From Paratinospora sagittata (Eukaryota; Streptophyta; Magnoliopsida; Ranunculales; Menispermaceae), in the NCBI GenBank assembly GCA_035771175.1, contig CM069608.1, positions 26,914,519-26,978,518 of the forward strand: DNA of 64,000 bases, in the 5' to 3' direction. The notes below the pieces were generated by a model. It was not told where the DNA came from. It saw only the letters and a program-made list of their open reading frames with translations, and searched no databases. Position numbers and translations under genes: made by a program. This document shows, in pieces, positions 33,322 to 44,100 of this stretch. The stretch's first letter is position 1. Each line of letters starts with the position of its first letter.

Positions 33322-33325
33322 AAGT

Positions 33326-34470
33326 TGTCACACCCTGAAAATTCTCTCATTTTAAAATCCCTTGGGGATTTGATGGTAAATAGCAATAAGAGAAATTTCC
33401 AGGTTATAATTGTTGTACTTACAAAACAAACTTTATTTTATTATATGACTTATTTTCTATAGTACACAAATGTCATCTTCACATATGCTATAAGTTTTAC
33501 ATGTTTTAACTAAAACTAATACATACTAGTGTTGAACACATTTCAACCTTTGTACATATACGGTCAGCTTATGTGAGTATATCCACAAATATACATTCTT
33601 TGTTGTTTGCGTCCCACCTTTCTTTCATTCATTCCTCATCATCTTTTTCTTCTCTCTTAACACTAATTTCCTGGAGATAAAATTTAAAGGTGAGCTTTAT
33701 GCCCAGTGGGTCCCTAGCGGGTTTTCACACTGTAGGAAAATCATCAAAATAAATATTCAAAACAGGAATATACATAATATAACAACAACAATTGCACACA
33801 TATGCATATGTTTATGAAATTCAAAATAATAAGTTGCATTTAGCAATCTTGCAAGGGTCAACTTCCGACCCAAATAAGTTGCGTCTAGCATTCCGCAATG
33901 GCCAACTTCCAACCCAAATAAGCCGCATTTAGCAATCCAGCAAGGGCCAGCTTCCAACCCCAAAAAAGTTGCGTCTAGCATTCCGCAAGGGCCAACTTTC
34001 AACCTAAATAACATTTCACTAGTGAAAGTAAAATCACTTGCATAACCATAGTATGAATATAAACTTTTAATAAAAAGACTAGAATGCACAAACCATAGGT
34101 TCCTCCCCACCTTGAAATGCGTAGTAAAACAATAACTCCTTGAGCTTTTCCCAAAAATATCGAAAATCTTAAAAGAGAAGAGTTTTGAAAAGTTTGAATT
34201 AAATTTGAAAATTATCCCCCTATTTATAGGATGAGATTTTTGGCACTTTTCCAAAATGCCCTTGAACTTTTTATTTATTTATCGTCTCGTCCTTTGCTCA
34301 AGAGCGTTCTCGAGAAGATTCTTTTCAAGAAATATCAATTATATCCTTTCTTGAGAAAATTCTTTTTAAATAATGCCCACTACGTCATTTTTCATTTTTT
34401 TCTCCGTAAACTTTTCTCATAATGTCAATCGTGTCCCTTTTTTGTCTTTTTCTGGATTGAAAATGTTACA
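33326..34470 (-). repeat. LTR of Gypsy element 3 (1145 bp)
   Basis: On the minus strand begins TGTAACATTTTC right after the tract AGGAGGGAAGGT and ends GGGTGTGACA. It has pol and a polypurine tract on its 5' side and a primer-binding site on its 3' side. Contains a four-copy repeat of about 45 bp (33831-34010). Confidence 0.8.
33831..34010. repeat. 45-bp tandem repeat, four copies, in Gypsy LTR
   Basis: AAGTTGC(A/G)T(T/C)TAGCA starts at 33831, 33876, 33920 (AAGCCGC) and 33966, so the period is 44-46 bp. The repetitive minus-strand frame (VGPCGMLDATFLG-like units of 15 residues) is a by-product of the 45-bp period. Confidence 0.9.
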
Positions 34471-34734
34471 ACCTTCCCTCCTTAAAGAATTTCGTCCTCG
34501 AAATTTGTTTTATAGCAATTATAGTTGTCTGCTATATTCAAAGAAATATCTTACCCATAGATGGTTCACCATCAAAATCTTGTTGCAGAAGCAACAAGGC
34601 ATTATCTTCCACAACTTCTTCTGTTTGGACTCGTGGTGGCTGCCATGGTCGCAGTGTCTCATATATTCCACTTTCTGCGGATAAGCATTCCGATTTTGGT
34701 AAGTGTAGGGTTGATTGACTGATGGACTCGAATC

Positions 34735-35175
34735 TTACAACAATGGCCGAGTAAAATCACCACGTAATGAATAGGGTAAGGATGGTGTTGGTGAAAGTGG
34801 GGTAGTGGTGTCGGAATAGGCATTGAGAAACCGGCTAAATTTGAAGCGTTCGGTTGGTAAGATTATTCTACCTCTCGGCTTTCTTCGTAGTTGTTGCAAT
34901 GTTGGTTGCATGTCAATGGCCCCTTCATTTGGTGTTGGGTTTTGAGGTGGCGTTGCAAACATTTCAAGCAAAGGCAATCCAGGAGACTGTGGCCTAAGAA
35001 AAGGGAAAGTAGAGTATAATTCCGACGTTTCAGTTTTGTAATAGTATAGGTAATAAGGTTTTGGTGGAAGTTCTGGGGCTTCATTGTTGTGTTTCCCTTC
35101 TTGATTTAGAAAAGAAGGGAATTGGTACATTCCATTCTAATCGTATTGGTAAAGCATGTTCTCATTCGGGTCCAT
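34735..35175 (-). CDS. Unidentified frame between pol and LTR of Gypsy element 3, with splice-acceptor-like start
   Basis: The main open frame is 35130-34735 (131 codons: MYQFPSFLNQEGKH, ELPPKPYYLYYYKTET, RKPRGRIILPTERFKF). In the same frame it extends upstream to an ATG at 35175 (MDPNENMLYQYD, then one TAG). That ATG follows a sequence like a strong splice acceptor (TTTTGCATTTTTCAG). It is Pro/Tyr-rich, with no recognised domain and no membrane segment. Its sense orientation and position after pol suggest an accessory ORF translated from a spliced RNA. It might also be captured host sequence or chance. Now broken by the TAG. Confidence 0.35.
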
Positions 35176-35353
35176 CTGAAAAATGCAAAAGAAAACATAT
35201 GACTATCCAAATATTTGAATTACAATAGAAATATGTACATTTTCACACATCAAAATGAAACATAATTATAAGCATGATAATTACAGAGTTTCATTTTTCA
35301 GTGTTACTAATAAACAATTCTGGATATCTATGTTTTATTTCATTTTCCAGTTA

Positions 35354-35700
35354 TCATGTGGCCTTTTCTATACCATGATGCTTCCACAATACTTTGACAA
35401 GCGAAATAGCTTCTCTGTTGAGCCTCTGTATCCAAAAATTGTATTGGCCTTTCTTGGTACTTACTCTCTTCCTCCATGTAGACATTTGTCTAGGAGACAA
35501 CTTGAGAAGGGTTAGGTATGGAGACGTGAAACACATCATGTAGTCTTTCCATTGACAAATTTAATTGATACGTGACCGCTTCAGTCCTCTGTTTAATTTC
35601 AACGGACCTATAAATCTTGGAGATAATTTCCCTTTTTGTTCCAAATCGACGAACTCCCTTGATGGGTTGAATTTTTATGAATACCATATCTCCAGCTTGA
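35354..35700 (-). pseudogene. Gypsy pol C-terminal end (element 3)
   Basis: Frames 35687-35490 and 35539-35354 give IQPIKGVRRFGTK, MERLHDVFHVSIPNP, then LVKVLWKHHGIEKATW, the same tail found at 1862-2010. Frameshifted near 35510. Confidence 0.75.
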
Positions 35701-36226
35701 AACTCCAGAGGTGTCGATGTCAGTCCGCATAGCTTTTACGTCGATTTTGAGTTATACATAGTTTTTTTTTCCTTGATTAACTAAATTTTTTCACTTGTTT
35801 CCTTAATTATTTCAAACCTCGGTCCTATTCTATTTTATCGATCATCTCCATTCATAAGATTATATCAAAGTCTTCAATGTTCAGAACTAAAGGGTTCACT
35901 AATAAAGGTTCATCACTCATTCTAAGTTCACATTTGAAGCATAACTGTGTGGTTTCTACCCTTGCTTCCACTGGTGTGGTTACCATCATTTTAGGATTCA
36001 AAGGTTCGACCTATAATCTTAATCGTTGTACTATAGAAGGAGTAATGAATGAATGGTTGGATCCCTGTGAAACAATACTCAAACTTTGGAGTTAAATAAA
36101 GGAAATTTACCTTCAACCACAATAGTGTCAATTTGCTCATGTGACGTGGCAGCAAATGTTTTGCCTTGATTTTGCTACCTTGGCACATTATACTGATTTG
36201 TCTGAACTGTTGTTCGAGGTTGACGA

Positions 36227-36268
36227 CAATTTTTTGCAATGTAACCCGCTCGTCCACATTGGTAACAT
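36227..36268 (-). pseudogene. Gypsy gag zinc knuckle, degenerate
   Basis: Minus-strand CYQCGRAGYIAKNC fits CX2CX4HX4C except that the His is Tyr. Frames around it are stopped. Confidence 0.65.
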
Positions 36269-36534
36269 GTTCTCATCTCCTGCTGCTATCCAGGGTTTGG
36301 TTTTGCTCCCTGGTTTCCTTTAGGGATTCCATTTCCTGGATTAAATCTCTATCATTCCTTGTTATTTCTCGGGTTCACTTGATTTTGCTTCTAATTTCCT
36401 TGACCTAATTCTTGTGGCTTAAACTTGGATTCAACCACGTTCTGACTTTCCGTTAGTTCCTTCCTTTAGAATTTCCTTGAGTTTTCAAATCCTTGGAAGG
36501 TAACATGTCGTTTCCCTTTCATTCTTCTTTGTTC

Positions 36535-37397
36535 CTATTGTTGCCTTTCCTGCTCGAACTGCATGGCTTGGTTTACAACTTCCCTATAATTTTCTACTTC
36601 TAAAATGGACAAGGCTTGCCTTAATTTAGGCCTAAGTCCATTATAGAATTTTTCAGTTTTATCTCTCTCATTTGCCACTGTTGAAAGATAAAATACTGAC
36701 AATTCCGTAAATTTTGCTGAATATTCCTGCACCGTCAGTTGTCTTTAGTGCAGTTTGGAAAATTCTAACCGCTTTTGCCTTTTCGTGGCTTTGGAAAAAG
36801 TATTCCTCAGTGAACACGACTTCAAATTCTGACCATATCATTTTAGCCACATCCAAGGTCGGATCTTCCTTAATCATTTTTCACCAACTGTGCACAATTC
36901 CCACCAATTGATATGCAGCAAGCGGAATCTTTCTCTCATCCGAAACCCCCATAGCTTCAAAGGCTTTTGAGTTTCATCTACCACTGTTGAGTGATTTTCG
37001 TATCTGGTTTTCCTTCAAAAGTCAACAGCTGCAATCTTTTAAACTTTATTATTTGTTTGGTCTGATAATCTTCTTCTACTCTCCCTGCATTTACGTGAAA
37101 TGGTTGAGTCTCAGCACGTTGACTTTGGGCTTCTTCTATTCTGAAGTCCACGAACCGTTGGAAAAAAATTTCCATCTCGGTCAGTGGTTGTACCGATGAC
37201 CCATTGCCCATCTCTGATGGTAGTGGATTGGTTGTGAGTGCTCCACCTAGTGTATTCGCGTCTTCTGTGAATCGTTCAGAAGTAAATGTTGTCTCTATTC
37301 TGGATGGGCTCGTATCCCCAGGTAGCTCACTCATCGAAGCCTGGAATGAGCCATTGGTAGTTTGGCGTCGCATTTGTACCGGCGTACTGCGGTACAA
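36535..37397 (-). pseudogene. Gypsy gag (element 3)
   Basis: Three frames: 37397-36978 (N-terminus with TPVQMRRQTTNGSFQ, SMSELPGD and LTEMEIFFQRFVDF), 36877-36668 (MIKEDPTLDVAKMIWSEFEV, then FTEEYFFQSHEKAK) and 36732-36535 (EYSAKFTELS, EKFYNGLRPKLRQAL). The last two are the retrotransposon gag core. Separated by frameshifts or stops. The first frame is nearly identical to 20187-19879. Confidence 0.8.
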
Positions 37398-38490
37398 ATA
37401 AGAGTTATTTTGGTTTCTTGGTTAGATTATTAGGTTTCTCACCTAGCTTCTAGGTTTAAGGCATGTGGTTTATCGGAATCCATTTGCTGAATATAGGTTT
37501 CAAAACAGGTAAATCTTAGTTGATTTGTTTTGCAAGACTATGTATATATATGAGTTCAAAGTTTATTTGCAAAACTACATAAAGTTGTATGTAAAAACAC
37601 ACTATATTCAGTAAATTGGTACCGATGTTATGGTCAAGTTGTTTCTAAGTTATTGCGGTGTAAATTATAGTTTTTCAAACAAACATCGCAATTGATGAAA
37701 ATATCAAGCGGATAACAGTTATCCATCAAATTTGTACGTCCCATACCGTTCGAATTTAAGGATAAAAATTATCAACTAGGTTTTTCCATAATTGCCAAAC
37801 ATGGCCATAGGATGATTTCTCTTCACTCATCTTAATTACAAGTCATACCTGAGATGTCCCATGCCACCCCAAGTATGCTCATAATTAAAACTTATGATTC
37901 GCCACCACCCCATCAAACATGGTCTCATGCATACAAGGAAAGTTTAAATAAATAATTGTTCATATAGACATATTACAAAAACTAATACAAGTCTAAATTT
38001 TTCTAATGTCTCCTCCATTGACTTAGTCTCTGTGAATCCAAATATGATGTCATCACATTATTTTCTTCTTCCATGCCCTTCAAATAATATTGATCGCTCC
38101 TAGCTTATCCTCAAAATTCACTTCTTTTTTTTGTCTCCAATTCCCATCATTTGATATTTTACTTCCTACCAATAGATTTCAAGGGATATAATACTAATCT
38201 TTACAATTAGTTATAAAATGTATATATTACTATTATTATGTCTTGAAAGCAATTCAAGAATCATAATAATAATACTTCAAAAGTTTTACTTTTTTACTTT
38301 GAAAGCATATATGTTATGTGCATATATATGCAATTATATGGTAGCATAACATATATGCATATGTATATATGCTTATGCATAGGTCTATACTATGCATATG
38401 TCTATCTATCTATCTATCTATATATATATATATATATATAATTTGCTTATGTCCAAGCTATAAGTAAAAAATGTATAATATTAACATTTT
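36872..38490. repeat. Segment B, copy of segment A (19664-21345)
   Basis: Same orientation and order as segment A, without the Gypsy insertion. B has its own (CTAT)n/(AT)n expansion at 38399-38442. Includes the gag start and about 1.1 kb to its right of unknown nature (no LTR or primer site seen). Confidence 0.85.
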
Positions 38491-38540
38491 TACAACGATA
38501 GCTTTATTTATAACCATATAATTGACCATTGTTTTTACTT

Positions 38541-39151
38541 ATTGTATATGAATTTTTTAAACTCATAAAACATAAGTTATAAATAATATGACTTATTTGT
38601 AGATACAACTTACCTATAGATAATATAACTTATTTTCGGCGGAGAATATATTATTTTTTTTATTTTTTAAAACTTAATTTATCTATAGACATAACTCACC
38701 TGTATATATATATTAATATATTAAATTAATTATTATCTATATTAAATATAAATTTGTATACTGATATTTAGCCTTTCTTTGAAATAAAATAATTGTATTT
38801 TATATACCCACAAAGTCATTTGTGTCAAATAAATGTAGTAAGAAATTTGTTCTTTTTTTTATGTAGGCACAATGTTAATTTTTCAGGTATATAAAAAAAA
38901 AGTTAATCTATTCATGTCAAATTAAATAATGTGTAGTTTTTTTTCAAACAATTGATTAAAGAAAAAAAATGTAAAATAGTCTGATCAATTATTTTATTTT
39001 ATTTTGAAGGAAAAAACACGGATTTATTCCTAGAAAGATTAGGGAGGTACAAAATTCATATAGATTACATGAGTGAGCGAGTAGGGGACCTCTTATACCA
39101 AACAACTTGGTCATCAACAGATAAGCCAAACTTGACAAGTGTGTGCAGGCA
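38541..39151. other. Gene-free AT-rich spacer
   Basis: No coding, repeat or RNA structure beyond homopolymer and TA-rich runs. Confidence 0.5.
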
Positions 39152-39159
39152 GTATTAAT

Positions 39160-39964
39160 TAGGGGTGTACATGAGTTGGATTGGGTCAGTTTAAGGCTAA
39201 AATCTAACCCAACTCAAAAAGTTTGAGTTGTTAAATTTAAAACTCAATCCAATCTGTCCTCTAACACAAATAGTTCGGGTTCGATTGGGATTGGGTCGGT
39301 AAATCGCGTTGGACTTGGACCTAATTTTAATAACTTTGAACAATAATTTATAAAATAATTGCTACAAAGCAAAATTATGGTAACTCTTTTCTTTTACTCA
39401 ATATTTACAATATGTTATTAAAATGACTTAGATTGGTGATTATAAAACTCATACTCATGATGATAATTTAATTCTCTTGTTAGTTTACATCTTTAAACTT
39501 TGATATGAACACAACTTATTACAGGGGCTTACTTTTACATTGTTAAAAAGTGTTAATAGTTAAATATTAAAAATTCTTATCGAACAGTTGGAAAAACACA
39601 CATAAGAACGGATAAGGTAGAATAAGAAAAAAGCACAAGTACACGATCAAGCCAAAAAAGACAAAAAATATTAAAAAAAATCAATTTTAAGTTATTATGA
39701 TTGTTAAGCTCCGCATTAATAAATAATTTTTTTTTTAAATTACTAAAGCTCTAAATCATAAATATGTAATTATAAAATTTATGACTTTGAGACTAATACT
39801 AGAGTTCGGTTTGGGTCGGGTTATTTGAATTTTTATGGGTTAAATCTGTTACCCAACCCAAACTGATCGGATTAGATATTTTAGAACCCAACCCAACCCA
39901 AACCAACCTAAAAGGTTCGATTCAATCAGGTTAATCGGGTTGGTTGGGTTGATGAACACCCCTA
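39160..39964. mobile_element. hAT-type MITE 2
   Basis: 805-bp element with terminal inverted repeats TAGGGGTGTACAT (left) and TAGGGGTGTTCAT (inward from right) and a perfect 8-bp target duplication GTATTAAT (39152-39159, 39965-39972). The same GGTTGGGTT-rich subterminal regions as MITE 1, so the two are family members. No transposase. Confidence 0.88.
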
Positions 39965-39972
39965 GTATTAAT

Positions 39973-41011
39973 TACATGATCTTGGAACATGGGAGAAACC
40001 CAGACAGGGTACTCCAAGGATATGCATTTGGTGTCTTGGATTATAGAATCAATCTCCAACCCAAAAGACTGATTATAGAAGCAAATTTTGAATTGAGTAG
40101 ACTGATCATTGTTAGGGAGTTTGACTCAACCAAAATAGAGAAGCACCATGTATCCACCACTAAATGAAGACCTTCCTTCATAGCCAAGCTCTCGAAATCT
40201 CAATAGATATCCAAATCGTTACTTTTTTTCAAGATTTTTCTATTCTATAATTAACTTAAAAAAAAATTTAGTTATTTTGGTAATGTCTATAGATTTTTCG
40301 ACCCAATTTGGTTGGTGGGTACTGTTTTTATGTTATTTCTATCATTTGGCTAACTTGGAAGTACACTCAATGATGAAATGATGGAAAGAAGGGGAGAATA
40401 GTAGCCCATCACTCAAATTAGGTTGAAAATTCTAAAAAAATATATAAAATATATGTAAAGATGTGTTGAAATTAAAAATAGAATAGAAAACCCCCCCAAA
40501 AAAGTGGTTTGGCCTTGTGTGGCTGACTGGATTCACTTGGTTCGGCCCTGTTTGGCCGAATCTATTGCCAAAAGCTTAGTCGTATGCGAGCTTTTGATTT
40601 TTTTTTTTTATAAATATACCAAAAACACCATTAAAACATAAATAAAGGTTGTGAAATTTTTTTAAAAAAGTGTTAAAATATGTATTTCTTATATAATCAA
40701 TAGATACCCCAAATCTTTGGAAGAAGTTAAGACGTTGAATGTTTGAATTTTGAATAATTCAAAGAGTAGAAAAAGAGGGTTGGAAGGAAATGTAATTTTG
40801 GAGTGTAGTAGGATAGGGTTTTGGGGAGAATAAGACATTGGGAGGGAGGGAGACTATAGTTTAGTTGTTTTGAGATGTTTTTTTGATGGCCAAGGTGCTG
40901 TAAATTTAGCAAGTGGTAAAGATAGTAGTTTGTATATCTAGAATTTCCCGTTTGGGAAGGCTGCTCAGCTACAAATTTGTTTTATTTTTTCACAAAACAC
41001 GCACGCACGGC
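39973..41011. other. Intergenic region and Crooked-neck promoter
   Basis: No convincing coding sequence. The last few hundred bases precede the Crooked-neck start and must hold its promoter, but no single TATA or other element stands out enough to name. Confidence 0.45.
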
Positions 41012-41023
41012 ATGGCCATTTGA
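41012..41023 (+). promoter_or_regulatory. Three-codon upstream ORF in Crooked-neck leader
   Basis: ATGGCCATTTGA lies 97 bases before the main ATG and encodes M-A-I-stop. If transcription starts upstream of it, it could reduce main-frame translation. The transcription start is unknown. A (TTC)n tract follows at about 41078-41099. Confidence 0.3.
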
Positions 41024-41119
41024 GCTTCGACAAAAAAAAATTCTTTTTCTCGTCTACGAGTCGCTCTGCCCTAATTCTTCTTCTTCTTCTTCTTCTTCGT
41101 TGTAGTTGCAGCAGTAGCA

Positions 41120-44100
41120 ATGGCTTCGAAAGACTCAGATCCAACCCTAGGTTACCTAACTCGCAAAGACACAGAAGTCAAGCTTCCTCGTCCTACGAGA
41201 GTCAAGAACAAGACTCCCGCAGCGACTCAGATCACCGCCGAGCAAATCCTCCGAGAATCACGAGACCGTCAAGAAGCCGAAATCAGACCTCCCAAGCAGA
41301 AAATCACCGATCACACTGAGCTCGCCGATTACCGTCTCCGTAAGCGCAAGGAATTTGAAGACGTGATCCGAAGAGCGCGATGGAACATCGGCGTTTGGAT
41401 CAAGTACGCGCAGTGGGAAGAGTCTCAAAAGGACTTCGCTAGAGCTCGATCCGTTTGGGAACGCGTTCTCGAAGTCGATTACACCAACCACACCTTGTGG
41501 CTCAAGTACGCGGAAGTGGAGATGAAGAACAAGTTCGTAAACCATGCCAGGAACGTTTGGGATCGAGCGGTCACGCTTCTGCCTCGCGTCGATCAGCTTT
41601 GGTACAAGTACATTCATATGGAGACGATGCTAGGGAACTTCGCCGGCGCTCGGCAAATCTACGAGCGCTGGATGAATTGGACGCCGGACGAGCAAGGTTG
41701 GCTTTCGTACATCAAGTACGAGGCCACCCGGCAAGAGATTGATCGAGCGAGAGCGATTTTCGAGAGGTTCGTGCAGTGTCATCCGAAGGTTAGTGTGTGG
41801 ATTCGGTATGCGAAGTTTGAGATGAAGAATGGAGAAGTTGCCAGGGCTAGGAACTGTTATGAGAGAGCGGTGGAGCAATTGGCGGATTCGGAAGACGCGG
41901 AACAGTTGTTTGTTGCTTTTGCGGAGTTTGAAGAACGGTGCAAGGAGACGGAGCGGGCGAGGTGTATTTATAAGTTCTCGCTCGAGCATATTCCGAAGGG
42001 ACGGGCAGAGGATTTATATAAGAAGTATGTTGCATTCGAGAAGCAGTATGGGGATAGGGAAGGAATAGAGGATGCAATTGTGGGGAAGAGGAGGTTTCAG
42101 TATGAGGATGAGGTGAGGAAAAATCCGCTTAATTATGATTCGTGGTTCGATTACATTCGTTTGGAGGAAAGTGTTGGAAACAAGGAAAGGATAAGGGAAG
42201 TGTACGAGCGAGCCATTGCTAATGTTCCTCCGGCTGAGGAGAAGCGATATTGGCAAAGATACATTTACTTGTGGTAAGTTTAAATAGAGCTGTACTAATG
42301 ACTTGATTGGTTGGAGTGGTCTGTTTTTGCAATCATATGATCTCTAGTTGTCAAATGTAATGTTTATGACAGAACTTTACCTTTAAAATATTTTTCCTTC
42401 AATTTGTTTCTTTCTTTTTGTTTTTCAGGATTAATTATGCTTTGTACGAAGAGCTTGACGCAAGAGACACGGAGCACACTAGAGAAGTGTACAGGTAAAT
42501 AGATATATTGCATAGTATAGACATATGGTGGTTTTGCATACATTATCAAGCACCTTTAAGGTTTTAAAACTTGAACAAGTATTTGTCCCAGGAAAAGTTT
42601 TAAAAATTCTTATAAAGGGTTTTTAAGAATTGAAAACTTTAACGGATAATGATATCAAGGTAATTAAAGGAGAGATTAGGCTGACAGGGGCACTCCACCT
42701 TGGTCCCTATCAAGGCGCACAGGCTGCACCTTGCCTCATTGAACAACTTCCCATAGTCCTGGAAGTTCATCTCATCTACTCAACAAGATTTCCTTAAATC
42801 ACAGCCAATTCAAGCTAGGAAATTGTAACAATAGTAACATGACATGATGTGAAAACAAACCCTTAGCTGAGACTTGCCGTCCCTCTTTTCCCTTTTTTAT
42901 ACGACAAGGCGAACCACTCTCCCACTTTAATAACCGGCCTCGCCCATCTTGATCCTAGCCCCACCTGGAACTTTGACTTCTACAGATGTTTAAGACCTAT
43001 AAGCAGTAGTGGAGGTTGACTCTTTGTTACCCCTTGTGAATCAGGTTTATTTCAGGGGCAAGATGCTTGACAAAAGAATTTGGGTCCTTGATCACTGTAA
43101 TATATTCACTTGTAAATCTGTTTTCTCCTTCGTCATTGATAATTACACCATTCTGATGTTTTAGCCCACTTCTTTCATTTGGGAAGCTTAGTTTCTATCT
43201 ATAATTAAGATCATGGGTTGCCTTGTACTTCATGGGAAAGTTTAATACTTTAAAAAAAGCCAGTGAATCAGTAGCTCACATCTTCATTTGTTGCTTCTTC
43301 GTGGAGAGAATTCTGAGTGAGATTAATACTGAACTTGGCATCTCAAGTAGGAATCCAGCAAATAGAAAGGAATTGTGCTCCTTCACCACGTTTAACAATC
43401 ACCCATTATAATCCAACATATTTGAGGGTGGCAATGATGGCAGCTATATGGTCAATTTGGGAGGAAAAAACTGCAGAATTTTTGAATGAAAAGAACAATA
43501 TTGTATGGCAGTGTTGGAGCTTACTAGAGAAGTGTACAGGTAAATAGATATATTGAGATAACCTTTTTATGCTTTTTGAAAATGTTTTTGCAAATTATAT
43601 CAAAGTGCTAAATTTTTTAAAAAATTATAGAGAAGCTCTATTGACTTTTAGGGTTTAGGTTTTAAGGTGAAATGCCTAGGTGATGATATATAGTTGATAT
43701 TTTGAAAATGCTAATTCAAAACCATGTAAAACCCCTCATTTGCTCGTATCAGTGTTGTCAAGGCGTCGACTAGGCCACGCGTAGGCCATTTTGGGGGAGA
43801 ACCGCCTAGGTGGTTTTCTAGGCAGCGAGAGGGGGGAAGCTATGTTTTGGGAAGCTAAGGGGCTACTGGAGGGAAGTAATATTTGCTGTCATTTGGTTGG
43901 TTTGGAATGAAAGAAATTCTAGGATTTTTTAGGACAAAGAACGGGATGAACTTGGGGTCTGGGAGAGCTCCTTTTTCCTTGCATCGTTGTGGGTTGGCGT
44001 GAGTGAGATTTCAAGGGGTTTTGGGTTAAGTGACTGGTTAAGGGGCTGGGAACCAATTTTACACTGTTTGTGATCATAGTAGCAAGGACTCCTTGTCCTT

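Larger units (their letters stand above)
33326..37400 (-). mobile_element. Ty3/Gypsy element 3 (minus), central deletion
   Basis: From high to low coordinate: gag (37397-36535), zinc knuckle (36268-36227), protease-like region (to about 35880), a jump to the last part of pol (35700-35354), an extra frame (35175-34735), polypurine tract and LTR. RT, RNase H and the integrase core are absent. No 5' LTR or primer site is found to the right of gag. Confidence 0.75.

Noticed and set aside
33757..34254. 165-codon minus-strand frame with 15-residue repeats
   Set aside because: Shadow of the 45-bp tandem repeat in the element 3 LTR.
41258..42256. Several antisense and off-frame open frames over Crooked-neck exon 1
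   Set aside because: Exon 1 is GC-richer, which opens other frames; the sense frame matches a conserved protein throughout.
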